64,000 nt of DNA from Anaerolineae bacterium (GCA_030432295.1 JAUIHI010000001.1:186001-250000), one strand, 5' to 3'. Shown: positions 1 through 8,414, numbered from the stretch's first letter. Notes: generated by a model from the letters alone, not told the origin. Program-made: numbers and translations.

Positions 1-1955
1 GGCGTAAACGCGATGTCTGCGTCCAGGCGGATATCGGCGTAGGCATTGTCTTCTTGCAGCACCGAGCGATAGATGCCGGGGTCCACCGTAATCTGATAAG
101 TGCCGTCGACGTAGCCGTAGGTGCCATTCTCCTCGTCTGTGTCCCAGCCGCTGGCAGGGTCAGAGAAACCATCAAAGATTCGCGCCCTTAGTACCACCGT
201 TCCTCCGCTGGCGATGCTTCCCTGGTCCGTCTTGCCCGCATTGGGTTCACCCAGGAGTGTAGCCGGATCTTCCACCCGCACCAGCAGGCCGAAATCGCCT
301 CCCTCGCCGTAGGCTTTCACCCGCACTTCGAAGATACCCGCCTCGGCCCCGGCCTGGCTGACGATTTCGGAGGATCCCAGTGATGCGCTGGTGAGGTCGT
401 GAACCCGTGTACCGTTGTCCGCGAATTGAACGACGGACAGGTCCAGATCGGCCGCGTCTTCGCTGACAATCAGCACAGAGATAAGCTGGCCTGGATCGTC
501 CACCGCGAATCCATAGACGATAAAACCGTCATCGTCAATCGTTTGGGCGAACATCCGATTGACTTCCATTAGCCCAACACCGGCAATTTCGTCGGCCAGA
601 ATCGTGTAATCAGCCGCGCCGGTATAGCTGAGCACCTGAATGTAATAGTCACCGTCGCCAGGGGCCACCAGAATCACTTCCTCGTTGGGGCCGGTTGCCG
701 TGCTGGACCACTGGTCCAGGGGCTGGGCGACGCCCACATGCAGATCGATGTCCGTATCTTCCGCATCGGATGTGAGGGTGACACGCACGAACTGGCCTGC
801 TGCCACATCCTCCAGCCGGTAGTACTGCACGCCCCCATCTTCCACCGCTCCTTCGGTTGGCTCGCCCCATTCCAGGGAAAGGATGGGTGCGCCAGCCACA
901 CCTTCGGCGCTCAGTGTGTAGTCTGCGTCCAGGCCGTCGTAGCTGGTGACGATCACATAATAGTCCCCAGGCAGCAACGCGTCGGTCGTGGCAGAGAGTG
1001 AGCCGTCATCCTGGCTATCAGCATAGGTGGTGTAATTTCCATCCTCATACCGGTCGGAAATCACCATCGAAAGATCGGCTTCCGTGCCCTCTGCCGGGGT
1101 AAGGGTGACCGTCACATCGTCGTATACATCGTCCAGATGCAGGCGGAAGAGTTGGTTCTTGGCGTCGGAGGCCAGGGTTGCCTCGATAGTTCCGCCCAGT
1201 TCCAACTGCACAGGCGCGCCCGCCAGGAAGACGATCAATGTAAACTCGGATCGGCGTTCCCAGGCATCTACAGTCAGGCCATAGACGCCCCCTTCGCTGT
1301 AGAAGCGAACCATATCCGCGTCATCGCTGCTGACATATTCAGAGACGCTGTCGCCGTCGACCGATATGGAGAAGCTGTCACCCTCCCGGGCCTGGAAGAA
1401 GAGCAGCACCTCCTGGGGATAGCCTACATCCGGGATGTTGAGGGTGGCGTAGCGGGTGTCGCTGACATCCGTCTCGAAGTAGACGCTACCGGCATAGAGT
1501 CGGCCCGGCGAACGATCGTCGTCGCTCATTGTGCCGATCGTCCCCAGGAGAAAGAAGCTGAGATCCTCGTCGGCCAGTGCGGTCACTTCAATTGTATATT
1601 CGCCAGCGTCCAGGGCAATTGGGTCCATTGCCAGGGGGCCTTCGTAGACGGATTCGCCCTGCTCATCGAAGATAGCCGCGCTGAAGCTCGTCGCGGCCTC
1701 CACATCGTCCGGGCTGATCATATAGTCGCCATCTTCGGACAGATAGACGACATAGGCAAAGAGATCGCCTTCGGCTGCCTCCTGCTGGACATATTCGCCC
1801 AATGTAAGTGGGGTAGCCTCCTCCTGCGCTGTAACCGTCTCCATCTCTCTGGCCTGAATCGTGCCTGGAAGAGAGGAAAAGACGAGTGCCATCAGCATCA
1901 GCGCGGAAAGCCATCTTCGCATATTCAGTTGTTTGGTACTTGGGTCTGTCTGCAT
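1..1955 (-). CDS. Secreted protein with pre-peptidase C-terminal-like repeats, 3' end outside window
   Basis: The reading frame is open from an ATG at 1955 to the window edge (651 codons), so the C-terminus is missing. A GAGGTG ribosome binding site lies 5 bases before the start. The first 35 residues form a signal peptide: a basic MRRW stretch, then a hydrophobic run ending in IQA. The body has several repeats of about 110-120 residues with patterns such as GDYYVIVTSYDG and GDYYIQVLSYTG, rich in Asp, Glu and Gly. This is the look of bacterial pre-peptidase C-terminal (PPC) beta-sandwich domains. Near the edge, a segment with SDPASGWD followed by YVDGTYQI resembles the concanavalin-like modules common in Chloroflexi surface proteins. 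No catalytic domain is visible, so export is well supported and function is unknown. Confidence 0.8.
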   Translation of the reverse strand, partial: MQTDPSTKQLNMRRWLSALMLMALVFSSLPGTIQAREMETVTAQEEATPLTLGEYVQQEAAEGDLFAYVVYLSEDGDYMISPDDVEAATSFSAAIFDEQGESVYEGPLAMDPIALDAGEYTIEVTALADEDLSFFLLGTIGTMSDDDRSPGRLYAGSVYFETDVSDTRYATLNIPDVGYPQEVLLFFQAREGDSFSISVDGDSVSEYVSSDDADMVRFYSEGGVYGLTVDAWERRSEFTLIVFLAGAPVQLELGGTIEATLASDAKNQLFRLHLDDVYDDVTVTLTPAEGTEADLSMVISDRYEDGNYTTYADSQDDGSLSATTDALLPGDYYVIVTSYDGLDADYTLSAEGVAGAPILSLEWGEPTEGAVEDGGVQYYRLEDVAAGQFVRVTLTSDAEDTDIDLHVGVAQPLDQWSSTATGPNEEVILVAPGDGDYYIQVLSYTGAADYTILADEIAGVGLMEVNRMFAQTIDDDGFIVYGFAVDDPGQLISVLIVSEDAADLDLSVVQFADNGTRVHDLTSASLGSSEIVSQAGAEAGIFEVRVKAYGEGGDFGLLVRVEDPATLLGEPNAGKTDQGSIASGGTVVLRARIFDGFSDPASGWDTDEENGTYGYVDGTYQITVDPGIYRSVLQEDNAYADIRLDADIAFT

Positions 1956-1985
1956 AGATACACCTCGATGTGGGTAAAAAGGGAC

Positions 1986-2015
1986 AAGTGTAGATGCGCA
2001 TTCTTCTCTACACTT
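1986..2015. promoter_or_regulatory. 9-bp inverted repeat in the leader of the secreted-protein gene
   Basis: The arms AAGTGTAGA (1986-1994) and TCTACACTT (2007-2015) are a perfect inverted repeat with a 12-base loop. It starts just downstream of the predicted -10 box, so it could be an operator or a 5' mRNA hairpin. Only the symmetry is seen directly. Confidence 0.45.
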
Positions 2016-2017
2016 GG

Positions 2018-2045
2018 AGTATATCAGAGTTGCATAGGGCGTCAA
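2018..2045 (-). promoter_or_regulatory. Sigma70-type promoter for the secreted-protein gene
   Basis: On the minus strand TTGACG (2040-2045) is separated by 16 bases from TATACT (2018-2023), about 60 bases before the gene start at 1955. Both boxes match the consensus at five of six positions. A perfect 14-bp palindrome, GTGCGCTAGCGCAC (2069-2082), sits about 25 bp upstream of the -35 box and may be an activator or repressor site. Confidence 0.6.
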
Positions 2046-2201
2046 GCGTGACAGACTCCTTTGCAATTGTGCGCTAGCGCACATTACCTATAGGGCTATT
2101 TCAAAGAATAAAACACCCAGGCAAAGTCCCCGGCACTTTCTGTCCAAGCGGGTCGATACGCCACAATCACTCCGTTGTTGTGCGTGAAAACGTGAAATTT
2201 T

Positions 2202-2258
2202 TTGTATACACGGATAGGGTACAAAGCTATCCGTGTTCCTTTTAATCCGTGTATACAA
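2202..2258. repeat. Palindromic intergenic element, ACACGGAT family
   Basis: TTGTATACACGGAT (2202-2215) and its exact reverse complement (2245-2258) flank an inner copy of the CTATCCGTGT word. The same words recur at 21973-22000 and 53306-53391. Neither strand has a U-tract after the stem, so this is a repeat rather than an ordinary terminator, although it lies just downstream of the hisN-like gene. Confidence 0.75.
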
Positions 2259-2285
2259 TAATTCCTTGGTTCTGGCTGCGCCGCT

Positions 2286-3080
2286 TCAGGGATTCAGCAG
2301 CCCAATCACTTGGTCGTGGATCGTCCCGCAACTGGCGATAATCCCGCTGCCTGCCAGCGGATCCTCCCCCTGCCAGTTGGTGATGCGCCCGCCCGCGCCT
2401 TCGATCACCGGAATCAGTGCCATATAGTCCCACTCGTTCATCACCGGGTCGGTCATCAGATGCGCGCCGCCGTTGGCAACCAGCATATAGCCGTGACAGT
2501 CACCCCAGGTGCGGTAGCGCAGCACCCGCTTGCTCAGACTCTCAAAGGCCGGGCCGTTCTGATATTCGAAGACATTCCAGTGGTCGGAGGTGAGCAGCAC
2601 CGCATCCTCCACCCGCTGGCAGGGACTGACCCGCACGGCCTGGCCGTTGAGCCACGCACCCGATCCGTTGCCGATGAGCATATCCCGCACAATCGGCTGG
2701 TGGATGACCCCCAGAATCGGGCGTCCATTTTTGAGCAGCGCGATTAGTGTGCCAAAAAGATAGCTGTGGCTGATGAAGTTCTTCGTGCCGTCGATGGGGT
2801 CCAACACCCAGCGATAGTCGGCGTCGGGCTGATGCTCGCCGAATTCCTCGCCCAGAATGCCGTGGCTAGGAAAGGCGGCCTGGATACGCTGGCGCATCAA
2901 CTCCTCCGCGCCCCGGTCTGCAATCGTCACCGGCGATTCGTCGGCTTTCAGGTCCACCGCATAGCCCGTGCGAAAATAGCGACGGATCAACTCCCCGCTC
3001 TCCTCGGCGAGTTGGCGGGCAAAGTCCATCAGTTCTGGCAGGGCTGGTTCGTGGGCAGCCATAGATGCAAAGCCTTTCAT
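2286..3080 (-). CDS. hisN: Inositol-monophosphatase family phosphatase, probable histidinol-phosphatase
   Basis: This 264-residue protein has the full metal-binding set of the inositol monophosphatase superfamily: GEEFG at about 77-81, DPIDGT at 94-99 and EWD at 216-218. The stretch WGDCHGYMLVANG (about 192-204) is typical of the HisN branch, which removes phosphate from L-histidinol phosphate in histidine synthesis. No other his gene is nearby, so the substrate is inferred from family resemblance only; another sugar or inositol phosphate is possible. The start is uncertain. I chose the ATG at 3080. An ATG at 3062 (MAAHEP) would also keep the whole domain, and a TTG at 3122 opens the longest frame. 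The region upstream of 3080 reads cctcct, so no ribosome binding site settles the choice. Confidence 0.8.
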   Translation of the reverse strand: MKGFASMAAHEPALPELMDFARQLAEESGELIRRYFRTGYAVDLKADESPVTIADRGAEELMRQRIQAAFPSHGILGEEFGEHQPDADYRWVLDPIDGTKNFISHSYLFGTLIALLKNGRPILGVIHQPIVRDMLIGNGSGAWLNGQAVRVSPCQRVEDAVLLTSDHWNVFEYQNGPAFESLSKRVLRYRTWGDCHGYMLVANGGAHLMTDPVMNEWDYMALIPVIEGAGGRITNWQGEDPLAGSGIIASCGTIHDQVIGLLNP

Positions 3081-3129
3081 AGGAGGAAAAAGTTCTGTCG
3101 AAAAAAAATTGCAAAAGGCCAAAGTCTCC

Positions 3130-3225
3130 CGCAGAGGCGCGGGGGCGCAAAGAAAGTCAGGAGAGAAACCCGCTTTTATCAGAGTTCATCCGCGTTTATC
3201 AGTGGCGCAAAAGGCTTTTTACACT
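3130..3225. repeat. Intergenic repeat made of GCGCGGGGGCGC and TTTATCAG/CCGCGTTTATCAG words
   Basis: The sequence between the hisN-like gene and the next minus-strand gene is built from words that recur elsewhere in the window, such as the GAGACGCGGGGGC type at 22030 and the ctgataaaatctgcg type at 14080 and 43340. No open frame or terminator is evident. Confidence 0.5.
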
Positions 3226-3274
3226 GGATTCAAGAATGCCAGATTGGGTAGAGAAGGTCAAACAAGCGGGCGAC

Positions 3275-4840
3275 TCACTTGCCCGTAGGCAGACTCTCCA
3301 CCCGGACAATGCCTTTGCGGTTGAGGGTGAGCAGCGAAGATGTGTAGCGGGGTTTGGCATCTTTGCCACCCTCCATCACCGAGACCAGATGGACGTGATA
3401 GACTTTTTTGGCCCGCACCCACTGGATACGACCCTCCCGGAGCAGGGGCTTGCGCTGCACAGGATCAGCCATTTTGTGCAAGAAAGGGCGCACATCCAAA
3501 CGCAAAATATCGCTGACACCGGTCAGCGCCGGGCCCCCCGGAAAGATGCTCTCAAAGCGCTGGGAGAAAAGGGTGACGGATTTGGTGTAACAGATAATCG
3601 ATTCCTCCTGGCCGTTGCCGTCCAGCCCGGTGGCCTGCCCCTGGCGGCGCAGTTCCTGAGCGGCCAGGGGGACATCTGCCATCGGCACAAAATTGAACTT
3701 TTCGCGTAGATAGCCCAATTCGTTGCTGCGGTCGTAGGTTTCCAGGGTGGTACGTCTGTCGAACAGAAAATTGCGCAGCAGACGCACAGAGAGCAACCGG
3801 CCCACCTCTTTGATGCGGTCTTTGAACATATAGCCCACCACCAGCGCGATAAAGACGGGGAAAGTGAATGTGCCAAAGCGGGCCTGAAAATAGAAGGCAA
3901 CGACAGTGGCAAAGATCATCGAAACCCCGGCTGCCACGGCAAAAAGCAGTTGTTCCAGCGTGCGTCCCTCTGCTTCTACTGATGCCGAGAGGTAGAGGAC
4001 ATTGGATGTGAATTTTTTCAACGCCGACGAACGAAAGAGATACTCCTCGTTGTCCGAATCGGGCTGCAATTGGATCGAACAACCCAGCGCACTGCGATAG
4101 GCGGTTTCCTGTTCGATCAGCGCCTCCAACCTGGCCTGCAAGCGGCGCTTCTCGTCACCCGCGCTGTACTGCTCCACTAGCTGGTAGGCGGACAGATAGC
4201 TCTCTTCCAGCACCAGACTGATCGACTCTTCGGTCAGGCGATAGTCCTGGATCAGCCCAGGCGACGCATTGACCCGCTGTATCAACCCGACTACCCCCCG
4301 AAAGTAACTGGCGAAAGCCGAGACGTCCTCAATGTAGCGGTCCGCCTCGGTATTGACGTGGGCGGCGGGATCGGGCAAGGCGCGCCGGGAACGGGGATTC
4401 ATACGGCGCAGGCGACGGTCCAATCGACTGTTCAAAATCGCGCGCAGAAACTTCAGACTGGTGAGCACCCGTTTGCATTTCTGGGCATCCCGCTCCCATC
4501 CGTCCACACTCAGGATATTCTGCAACTGCACCAGCGGTGAGCGGGGCTGGGTGCGCAATGCTTGCAGGGAAAAGTCGGGCGTGCGCAAACGCACATAGTT
4601 TTGTGCCCGGCGGTAGAATTCCCGTTGGGAATAGACCCCGCTGTGGACTCCCAGACTTTGGGGCAGAAAAATATAGGTTGTGATCCGGTATTGACTCTTG
4701 CCAGATGGTTGCAAACGATAGAAATGCCTCATCTCCACCTGGAAGCGGTCATGCGCCAACATCCGTTGTTGGATAGTCTGTGCCACAAAACGCCTCTGCT
4801 TCCACAATTGACGGGCGCAGCCAGTGGCGTGCCCCTGCAT
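3275..4840 (-). CDS. Conserved-looking membrane protein of unknown family
   Basis: I do not recognise this 521-residue protein. The first 290 residues are soluble, rich in Arg and Gln, and predicted helical. Two hydrophobic segments follow, at about 298-320 (LLFAVAAGVSMIFATVVAFYF) and 326-340 (FPVFIALVVGYMF), joined by a very short loop. This makes a hairpin anchor with both large domains on the same side, probably the cytoplasm. The C-terminal 180 residues form a second soluble domain with scattered Arg and Asp and end in LPTGK. There is no signal peptide, no Walker motif and no protease motif. The gene stands alone between repeats. Reading-frame length and base use like those of its neighbours support a real gene. 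Confidence 0.7.
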   Translation of the reverse strand: MQGHATGCARQLWKQRRFVAQTIQQRMLAHDRFQVEMRHFYRLQPSGKSQYRITTYIFLPQSLGVHSGVYSQREFYRRAQNYVRLRTPDFSLQALRTQPRSPLVQLQNILSVDGWERDAQKCKRVLTSLKFLRAILNSRLDRRLRRMNPRSRRALPDPAAHVNTEADRYIEDVSAFASYFRGVVGLIQRVNASPGLIQDYRLTEESISLVLEESYLSAYQLVEQYSAGDEKRRLQARLEALIEQETAYRSALGCSIQLQPDSDNEEYLFRSSALKKFTSNVLYLSASVEAEGRTLEQLLFAVAAGVSMIFATVVAFYFQARFGTFTFPVFIALVVGYMFKDRIKEVGRLLSVRLLRNFLFDRRTTLETYDRSNELGYLREKFNFVPMADVPLAAQELRRQGQATGLDGNGQEESIICYTKSVTLFSQRFESIFPGGPALTGVSDILRLDVRPFLHKMADPVQRKPLLREGRIQWVRAKKVYHVHLVSVMEGGKDAKPRYTSSLLTLNRKGIVRVESLPTGK

Positions 4841-4945
4841 TCACAAGAACTCTAATGGATTCCACTATCCGCAAACTGGACAACTTCGGCCACTTTTGTT
4901 ACAAATACGCTGATTACCACCCACCACCTGACAGGAAGGCATTCG

Positions 4946-5629
4946 ATGACCCCACCCCAAACTCTTTGGCCCCAAACCCTTTGGCCCCAGACTCTTTGGA
5001 TCGTCCGCCACGGCAACCGGGAAGACTTTGGCAACCCCAGTTGGGCCAAAACTGCCGAGCGCCCCTACGATCCGGCCCTCTCTGCCGACGGGGAGCGCCA
5101 GGCCCAGGAAGCCGGTCTCAGTCTGATCGGCCAGAGCGTCCACCGTATCTTTGCCTCGCCCTTTTTGCGCACCATCCAGACCGCCCATCACATTGCCAGC
5201 GCTGTGCGGCTGTCGGTTGCCTTGGAGCCGGGCATTGGGGAGATTCTGCCTGCTGTGCAGGAAATGCCCGCACTGTTGGCTGAAGAAGAACGCACCCGGC
5301 TCTTTGCGCGTATCGATCAGAGCTATCGGCCCGCGGGCACCCTCGCCTATCCAGAAAACGAAGCCGACGGCCACCGGCGTTCCGGGACAATTGTGCAGCA
5401 ATTGGCCGACGCCCATCCCCAAGAGAACCTGCTCTTTGTCACCCACGCCTCCCCGGTCATCGGCATTGTGCGCCATCTGACCGGCATTCAAGAGCGCATC
5501 AGCGTGCCCCTCTGCGTCATCTTTACTCTGCAACGCAACGGCAGCGGCTGGCATCTGGTGGGCGACGGGGGCAGCGTTTCCCACCTGAGCGACAGCGCCA
5601 CCAGTCTGCGCTATGCCCATTCGGGGTAG
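4946..5629 (+). CDS. Histidine phosphatase (phosphoglycerate-mutase-like) superfamily protein
   Basis: The protein has 227 residues. VRHGNREDF (about 20-28) carries the phospho-accepting His of the RHG motif, SPFLRTIQTA (71-80) supplies the second Arg, and FVTHASP (164-170) supplies the C-terminal catalytic His. Family members remove phosphate from sugars, nucleotides or proteins, and the substrate cannot be read here. The N-terminus before the catalytic strand is odd: LWPQT is repeated in tandem because the DNA at about 4963-4999 is a direct repeat of a CTTTGGCCCCA unit. Those residues probably add little, and a start just ahead of LWIVRHG would give a normal domain, but the only ATG in frame is at 4946. 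Confidence 0.82.
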   Translation: MTPPQTLWPQTLWPQTLWIVRHGNREDFGNPSWAKTAERPYDPALSADGERQAQEAGLSLIGQSVHRIFASPFLRTIQTAHHIASAVRLSVALEPGIGEILPAVQEMPALLAEEERTRLFARIDQSYRPAGTLAYPENEADGHRRSGTIVQQLADAHPQENLLFVTHASPVIGIVRHLTGIQERISVPLCVIFTLQRNGSGWHLVGDGGSVSHLSDSATSLRYAHSG

Positions 5630-5634
5630 GCGTT

Positions 5635-5685
5635 TGGGGCAGGGAAATTGCCCATTCTCCGATCCCCTGCCCCCCTTCTTTTGTT
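5635..5685 (+). terminator. Hairpin terminator after the histidine phosphatase gene
   Basis: GGGGCAGGG just after the stop codon pairs with CCCCTGCCCC at about 5664-5673 and is followed by ccttcttttgttt. The T-rich tail is broken by Cs, so termination strength is uncertain. Confidence 0.55.
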
Positions 5686-5790
5686 TCCTTACGTCGCGTC
5701 TGTTATAATGAAATTCAACCGTCGTCCTTGCAGTGCATCGTTCTACTACATCGCAACCTGCTGCAAGGACGGCGGTCTCTTTATCCCCGC
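5681..5790 (+). ncRNA. Candidate small RNA: promoter followed by a 15-bp hairpin
   Basis: TTGTTT (5681-5686), a 17-base spacer and a consensus TATAAT (5704-5709) precede a hairpin. Its arms are CCGTCGTCCTTGCAG (5719-5733) and CTGCAAGGACGGCGG (5761-5775), complementary over 15 bp with one G-U pair, and a short T-rich run (gtctcttta) follows. No plus-strand gene follows: the next gene is on the minus strand and ends at 5806. Alternatively, the hairpin could act as the 3' end signal of that minus-strand gene. Confidence 0.35.
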
Positions 5791-5805
5791 AAATAACCGG
5801 GCTGT

Positions 5806-6774
5806 TCAGCCTTGCAGCACCCCATCCCGCCGCGCTTCGTAGAGATGGGCCGCGTGTTCGGCGGTGTGGCTGGCAAAGGTGTACAGCACACCCATCAGCG
5901 TATCCTTCTGTCCCCAGCCATACTCTGCCACAGTCTGAATCGCCTCGTCGGGCAATTTGTCATAGCAGCGCAAAATGCGCCGATGGACAGTCACCAACCC
6001 GTCGAGCAGGTCGATCATCCCCATCCCTGCCTTCTCCGCCATCAGCCGCTCGTTCAGATCGTCGAGGTTGCCCTCCACCCACGGGGCAAGCGTCGCCAAC
6101 TCTACAGTGGGCCATTGCTTTGCCAACGCATAGCAATACTCATCCCACACCAGCACGTGGGTAAGGGTGTCACGCACACTCCATTCGCCCACCACCGGCA
6201 CAGTCAGGCAGGTCTGCTCGGACAGGGCGGAGATTGTATCCAGAAAGTTCCAGCTTTGGCGGGCGTAGAACTGCCGGAAGCCTGCGCGTCCCCAGCGCTG
6301 CCAGGATCCGCAATAGCTGGCGATGGTCTGGCTGTGTTCCCGCGCGTGCCGGGACATCTGCTCCAGCAGAATTTGCAGCACAGGCCGCTCCTGGCCGCCC
6401 TCCCGATAGACGGTTGCGATCTGCTCCCGGGTCAGGCCGCGGGAAAAGTCCACCAATTTCTGCCGGTTGGCGTCGGCCTCGGCCAGCACATCTTCCCACG
6501 TCCGCGAGCCGTCCACCGCGGCCCGGGTGTCGTTGTCCTCGGCGGGGCGGGGCATCTGCTCGGCCCACGCGCCGGTGAGCGCTGCCTCCATCCGCCGCCG
6601 CTGGTAGTCGTCCCAGAAGGCGACGTGGGCCACAGTGGCAACCGGTGTCCAGCCGTCGGGCAAGCAGGGCGATGTGTACTCTTCGGGTTCCAGCAGGGCC
6701 AGGCTGTCGATGAAGCGCTGGTAGCTTTGGATCAGCCGGTCTGTATATTCTTCGGGTGTGCGCAGTTCACTCAT
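5806..6774 (-). CDS. Tandem DinB/YfiT-like domain protein
   Basis: This 322-residue protein contains two four-helix DinB-like domains. The first runs from about 12 to 165, with HVAFWDDYQ and a later HAREHSQTI. The second runs from about 175 to 315, with HVLVWDEYC and HTAEHAAHLYEAR. In DinB/YfiT proteins three spaced histidines hold a metal; members include bacillithiol or mycothiol transferases and maleylpyruvate isomerases. Both halves keep the first His and the later HxxxH pair, so both may bind metal. The fusion suggests an internal pseudo-dimer. The substrate is unknown. It lies 15 bp downstream of the PAP2 gene and may be cotranscribed with it. Confidence 0.75.
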   Translation of the reverse strand: MSELRTPEEYTDRLIQSYQRFIDSLALLEPEEYTSPCLPDGWTPVATVAHVAFWDDYQRRRMEAALTGAWAEQMPRPAEDNDTRAAVDGSRTWEDVLAEADANRQKLVDFSRGLTREQIATVYREGGQERPVLQILLEQMSRHAREHSQTIASYCGSWQRWGRAGFRQFYARQSWNFLDTISALSEQTCLTVPVVGEWSVRDTLTHVLVWDEYCYALAKQWPTVELATLAPWVEGNLDDLNERLMAEKAGMGMIDLLDGLVTVHRRILRCYDKLPDEAIQTVAEYGWGQKDTLMGVLYTFASHTAEHAAHLYEARRDGVLQG

Positions 6775-6789
6775 AAAAATATCTCCGAT

Positions 6790-7464
6790 TCAAGCGGGAT
6801 CGTCCTGCTTTTTGGATGGGGTCAGCCAGGGCAAACGGCTGTAGAGCATTGCCAGCCCCACCCCACTGATAGCGCCAGCCAGGGTGTCGCCGGGGAAGTG
6901 CGCGCCCAGGTAGAGCCGGTTGCAGGCCACCAGCAGCGCCACTGTCCAGTGCAGCCAGCGCCAGCGGGGAAAGCGCCGTTGCAGCAGCCAGGCACTGGCA
7001 AAAGAGGAGGCCGTGTGGCCGGATGGAAAGGAGAAATGGCGAGGCTGTGCGCCCACCAGTTGGGCGTGGGCCAACTGGGCAAAGGGCCGGGGACGGCGAA
7101 AGAGCAGCTTCAGGGGGTATTCCACCGTAAAAGTAACCAGCCAGACAATCAGCGCCATCCGCCGTAGAAAGCGGAAGGAAGAGTTCTCACCCGGTTTGCG
7201 GTGGACTATCTCAGCCAGCAGCACCCCCACCAGCCAGGCATCGCCCCGGTTCATCACAAGCGCCAGCCATTCCATCGATTGATTCAGTGCTGGGGGATGG
7301 GGCAGGGTATTGATCATTTCAAACAGACGAGTATCAATTCTGTTCAGAGCAGACAGGCGTGAAAGAAAAAAGTTGATGACGACGCTCCTTTGCAAGAGGA
7401 AATGGTTATGACGGATTTGCTGGACTCGCAGTGAAGCGGTAGCCCCGATGCTAGACTGGCACAA
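6790..7464 (-). CDS. PAP2-family membrane phosphatase
   Basis: The three phosphatase signatures are present: KLLFRRPRP (about 119-127), PSGH (147-150) and RLYLGAHFPGD (183-193). These supply the Lys, Arg, His and Asp residues of lipid phosphate phosphatases such as PgpB and undecaprenyl-diphosphate phosphatase. Several hydrophobic segments support a membrane location. It follows a diacylglycerol-kinase-like gene by 14 bp, so the pair could interconvert a lipid and its phosphate. The start is unclear. The frame opens with GTG at 7464, but a good AAAGGAG lies further in, near 7390, where no ATG, GTG or TTG is well spaced. The first 28 or so residues may not be translated. Confidence 0.82.
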   Translation of the reverse strand: MCQSSIGATASLRVQQIRHNHFLLQRSVVINFFLSRLSALNRIDTRLFEMINTLPHPPALNQSMEWLALVMNRGDAWLVGVLLAEIVHRKPGENSSFRFLRRMALIVWLVTFTVEYPLKLLFRRPRPFAQLAHAQLVGAQPRHFSFPSGHTASSFASAWLLQRRFPRWRWLHWTVALLVACNRLYLGAHFPGDTLAGAISGVGLAMLYSRLPWLTPSKKQDDPA

Positions 7465-7478
7465 CTATACCGGGACAA

Positions 7479-8414
7479 CTATACCGGCACAACCACACCC
7501 AACGCTTGCGGAATCACCGAAATTTCAAGGGGCATCTTCACCGATTTCATAATTTCACCGTCGTGCTGGATGACCTGAGATGGTTCCATCCACAGAGAAA
7601 TCTTCTTTGCCTGCCAATGGCGCAGGGAACTCTGAATTTGCTCCGAATAGTTCTGGTCGCTTGTTTCCTCAGGTTGGGCTGCAATCGCCTGCTTGTTGAA
7701 AATCTGCCCCAGCACTTCAGTCAGGGATCGGATACTGGCTTCCTCCACAACAATCACATCCAAAAGGCTGTCCCGCACCGAAATGGCAGTGCTCAGTTGC
7801 AGGCCGGGCAACCCTAGATTGCCGGAATTGGCAATGGTACAGGCAAAGCCGCTGCATTCCACCACCTCACCGTCCAGGAGAAGCCGGTAGTGGGCAATGG
7901 CCGGATCGCGCAGGTTCTGCAAAGCTGACCACAAATAGGCAAGCACCCCAAAGTTTTCTTTCAGCGTACGATCCGCCTGTTCCACCATCGCCGCCTCAAA
8001 ACCAATCCCCACCCGCAGGAGAAAGATGTGCTCGCCCATCTTGCCCAGATCGATCCGATCGATTTTGCTCTCCACGCCACAGGCTAGCCGTGCCGCATCC
8101 ATCAGGCGGAGCGGGATGGCCAACTCCCGGGCAAGCACATTGGCCGTGCCACCGGGCAGAATGGCAAGTGGCACTTCGCTTCCAAACAGGCCGCTGGCGA
8201 CTTCGGTTACTGTGCCATCACCGCCATAGGCAGCCACCACATCTGCTCCCTCCTGGACTGCTTGTCGAGCCGCTTGCCGGGCGTCGCCAGCTTTGTGCGT
8301 AATGGAAGCGTGCCACTCTACTTCGTTCTCCAGAAAAACGGTGTTAAGCACATTCAGGATAGGTGTGTCATTGCCAGCCGCTGGGTTGATAACCACATGA
8401 ATTTTCTTTGTCAT
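7479..8414 (-). CDS. Diacylglycerol/lipid kinase of the DagK-YegS family
   Basis: The protein has 311 residues. It begins with a Rossmann-like strand ending in NPAAG (10-14), then carries the nucleotide-binding GGDGTV (64-69) and PGGTAN (87-92), the order found in the DAGK catalytic domain. These cytosolic enzymes phosphorylate diacylglycerol, sphingoid bases or phosphatidylglycerol. The C-terminal half is the beta-sandwich lipid-binding part, with SLLDVIVVEEAS and IQHDGE motifs. The length is normal. It is the first gene of a probable three-gene operon with PAP2 and tandem DinB. A candidate promoter lies about 300 bp upstream. Confidence 0.87.
   Translation of the reverse strand: MTKKIHVVINPAAGNDTPILNVLNTVFLENEVEWHASITHKAGDARQAARQAVQEGADVVAAYGGDGTVTEVASGLFGSEVPLAILPGGTANVLARELAIPLRLMDAARLACGVESKIDRIDLGKMGEHIFLLRVGIGFEAAMVEQADRTLKENFGVLAYLWSALQNLRDPAIAHYRLLLDGEVVECSGFACTIANSGNLGLPGLQLSTAISVRDSLLDVIVVEEASIRSLTEVLGQIFNKQAIAAQPEETSDQNYSEQIQSSLRHWQAKKISLWMEPSQVIQHDGEIMKSVKMPLEISVIPQALGVVVPV

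Noticed and set aside
1137-2051. Plus-strand frame of 304 codons opposite the secreted-protein gene
   Set aside because: The minus strand has promoter, ribosome binding site, signal peptide and repeats; the plus frame has none.
2202-2258. Intrinsic terminator for the hisN-like gene
   Set aside because: The stem is strong, but on the minus strand it is followed by A-runs, not T-runs, and the same words recur at other loci, so it is listed as a repeat.
5812-7167. Plus-strand frame of 451 codons opposite the DinB and PAP2 genes
   Set aside because: It is the complement of two recognised proteins and has no ribosome binding site or domain of its own.
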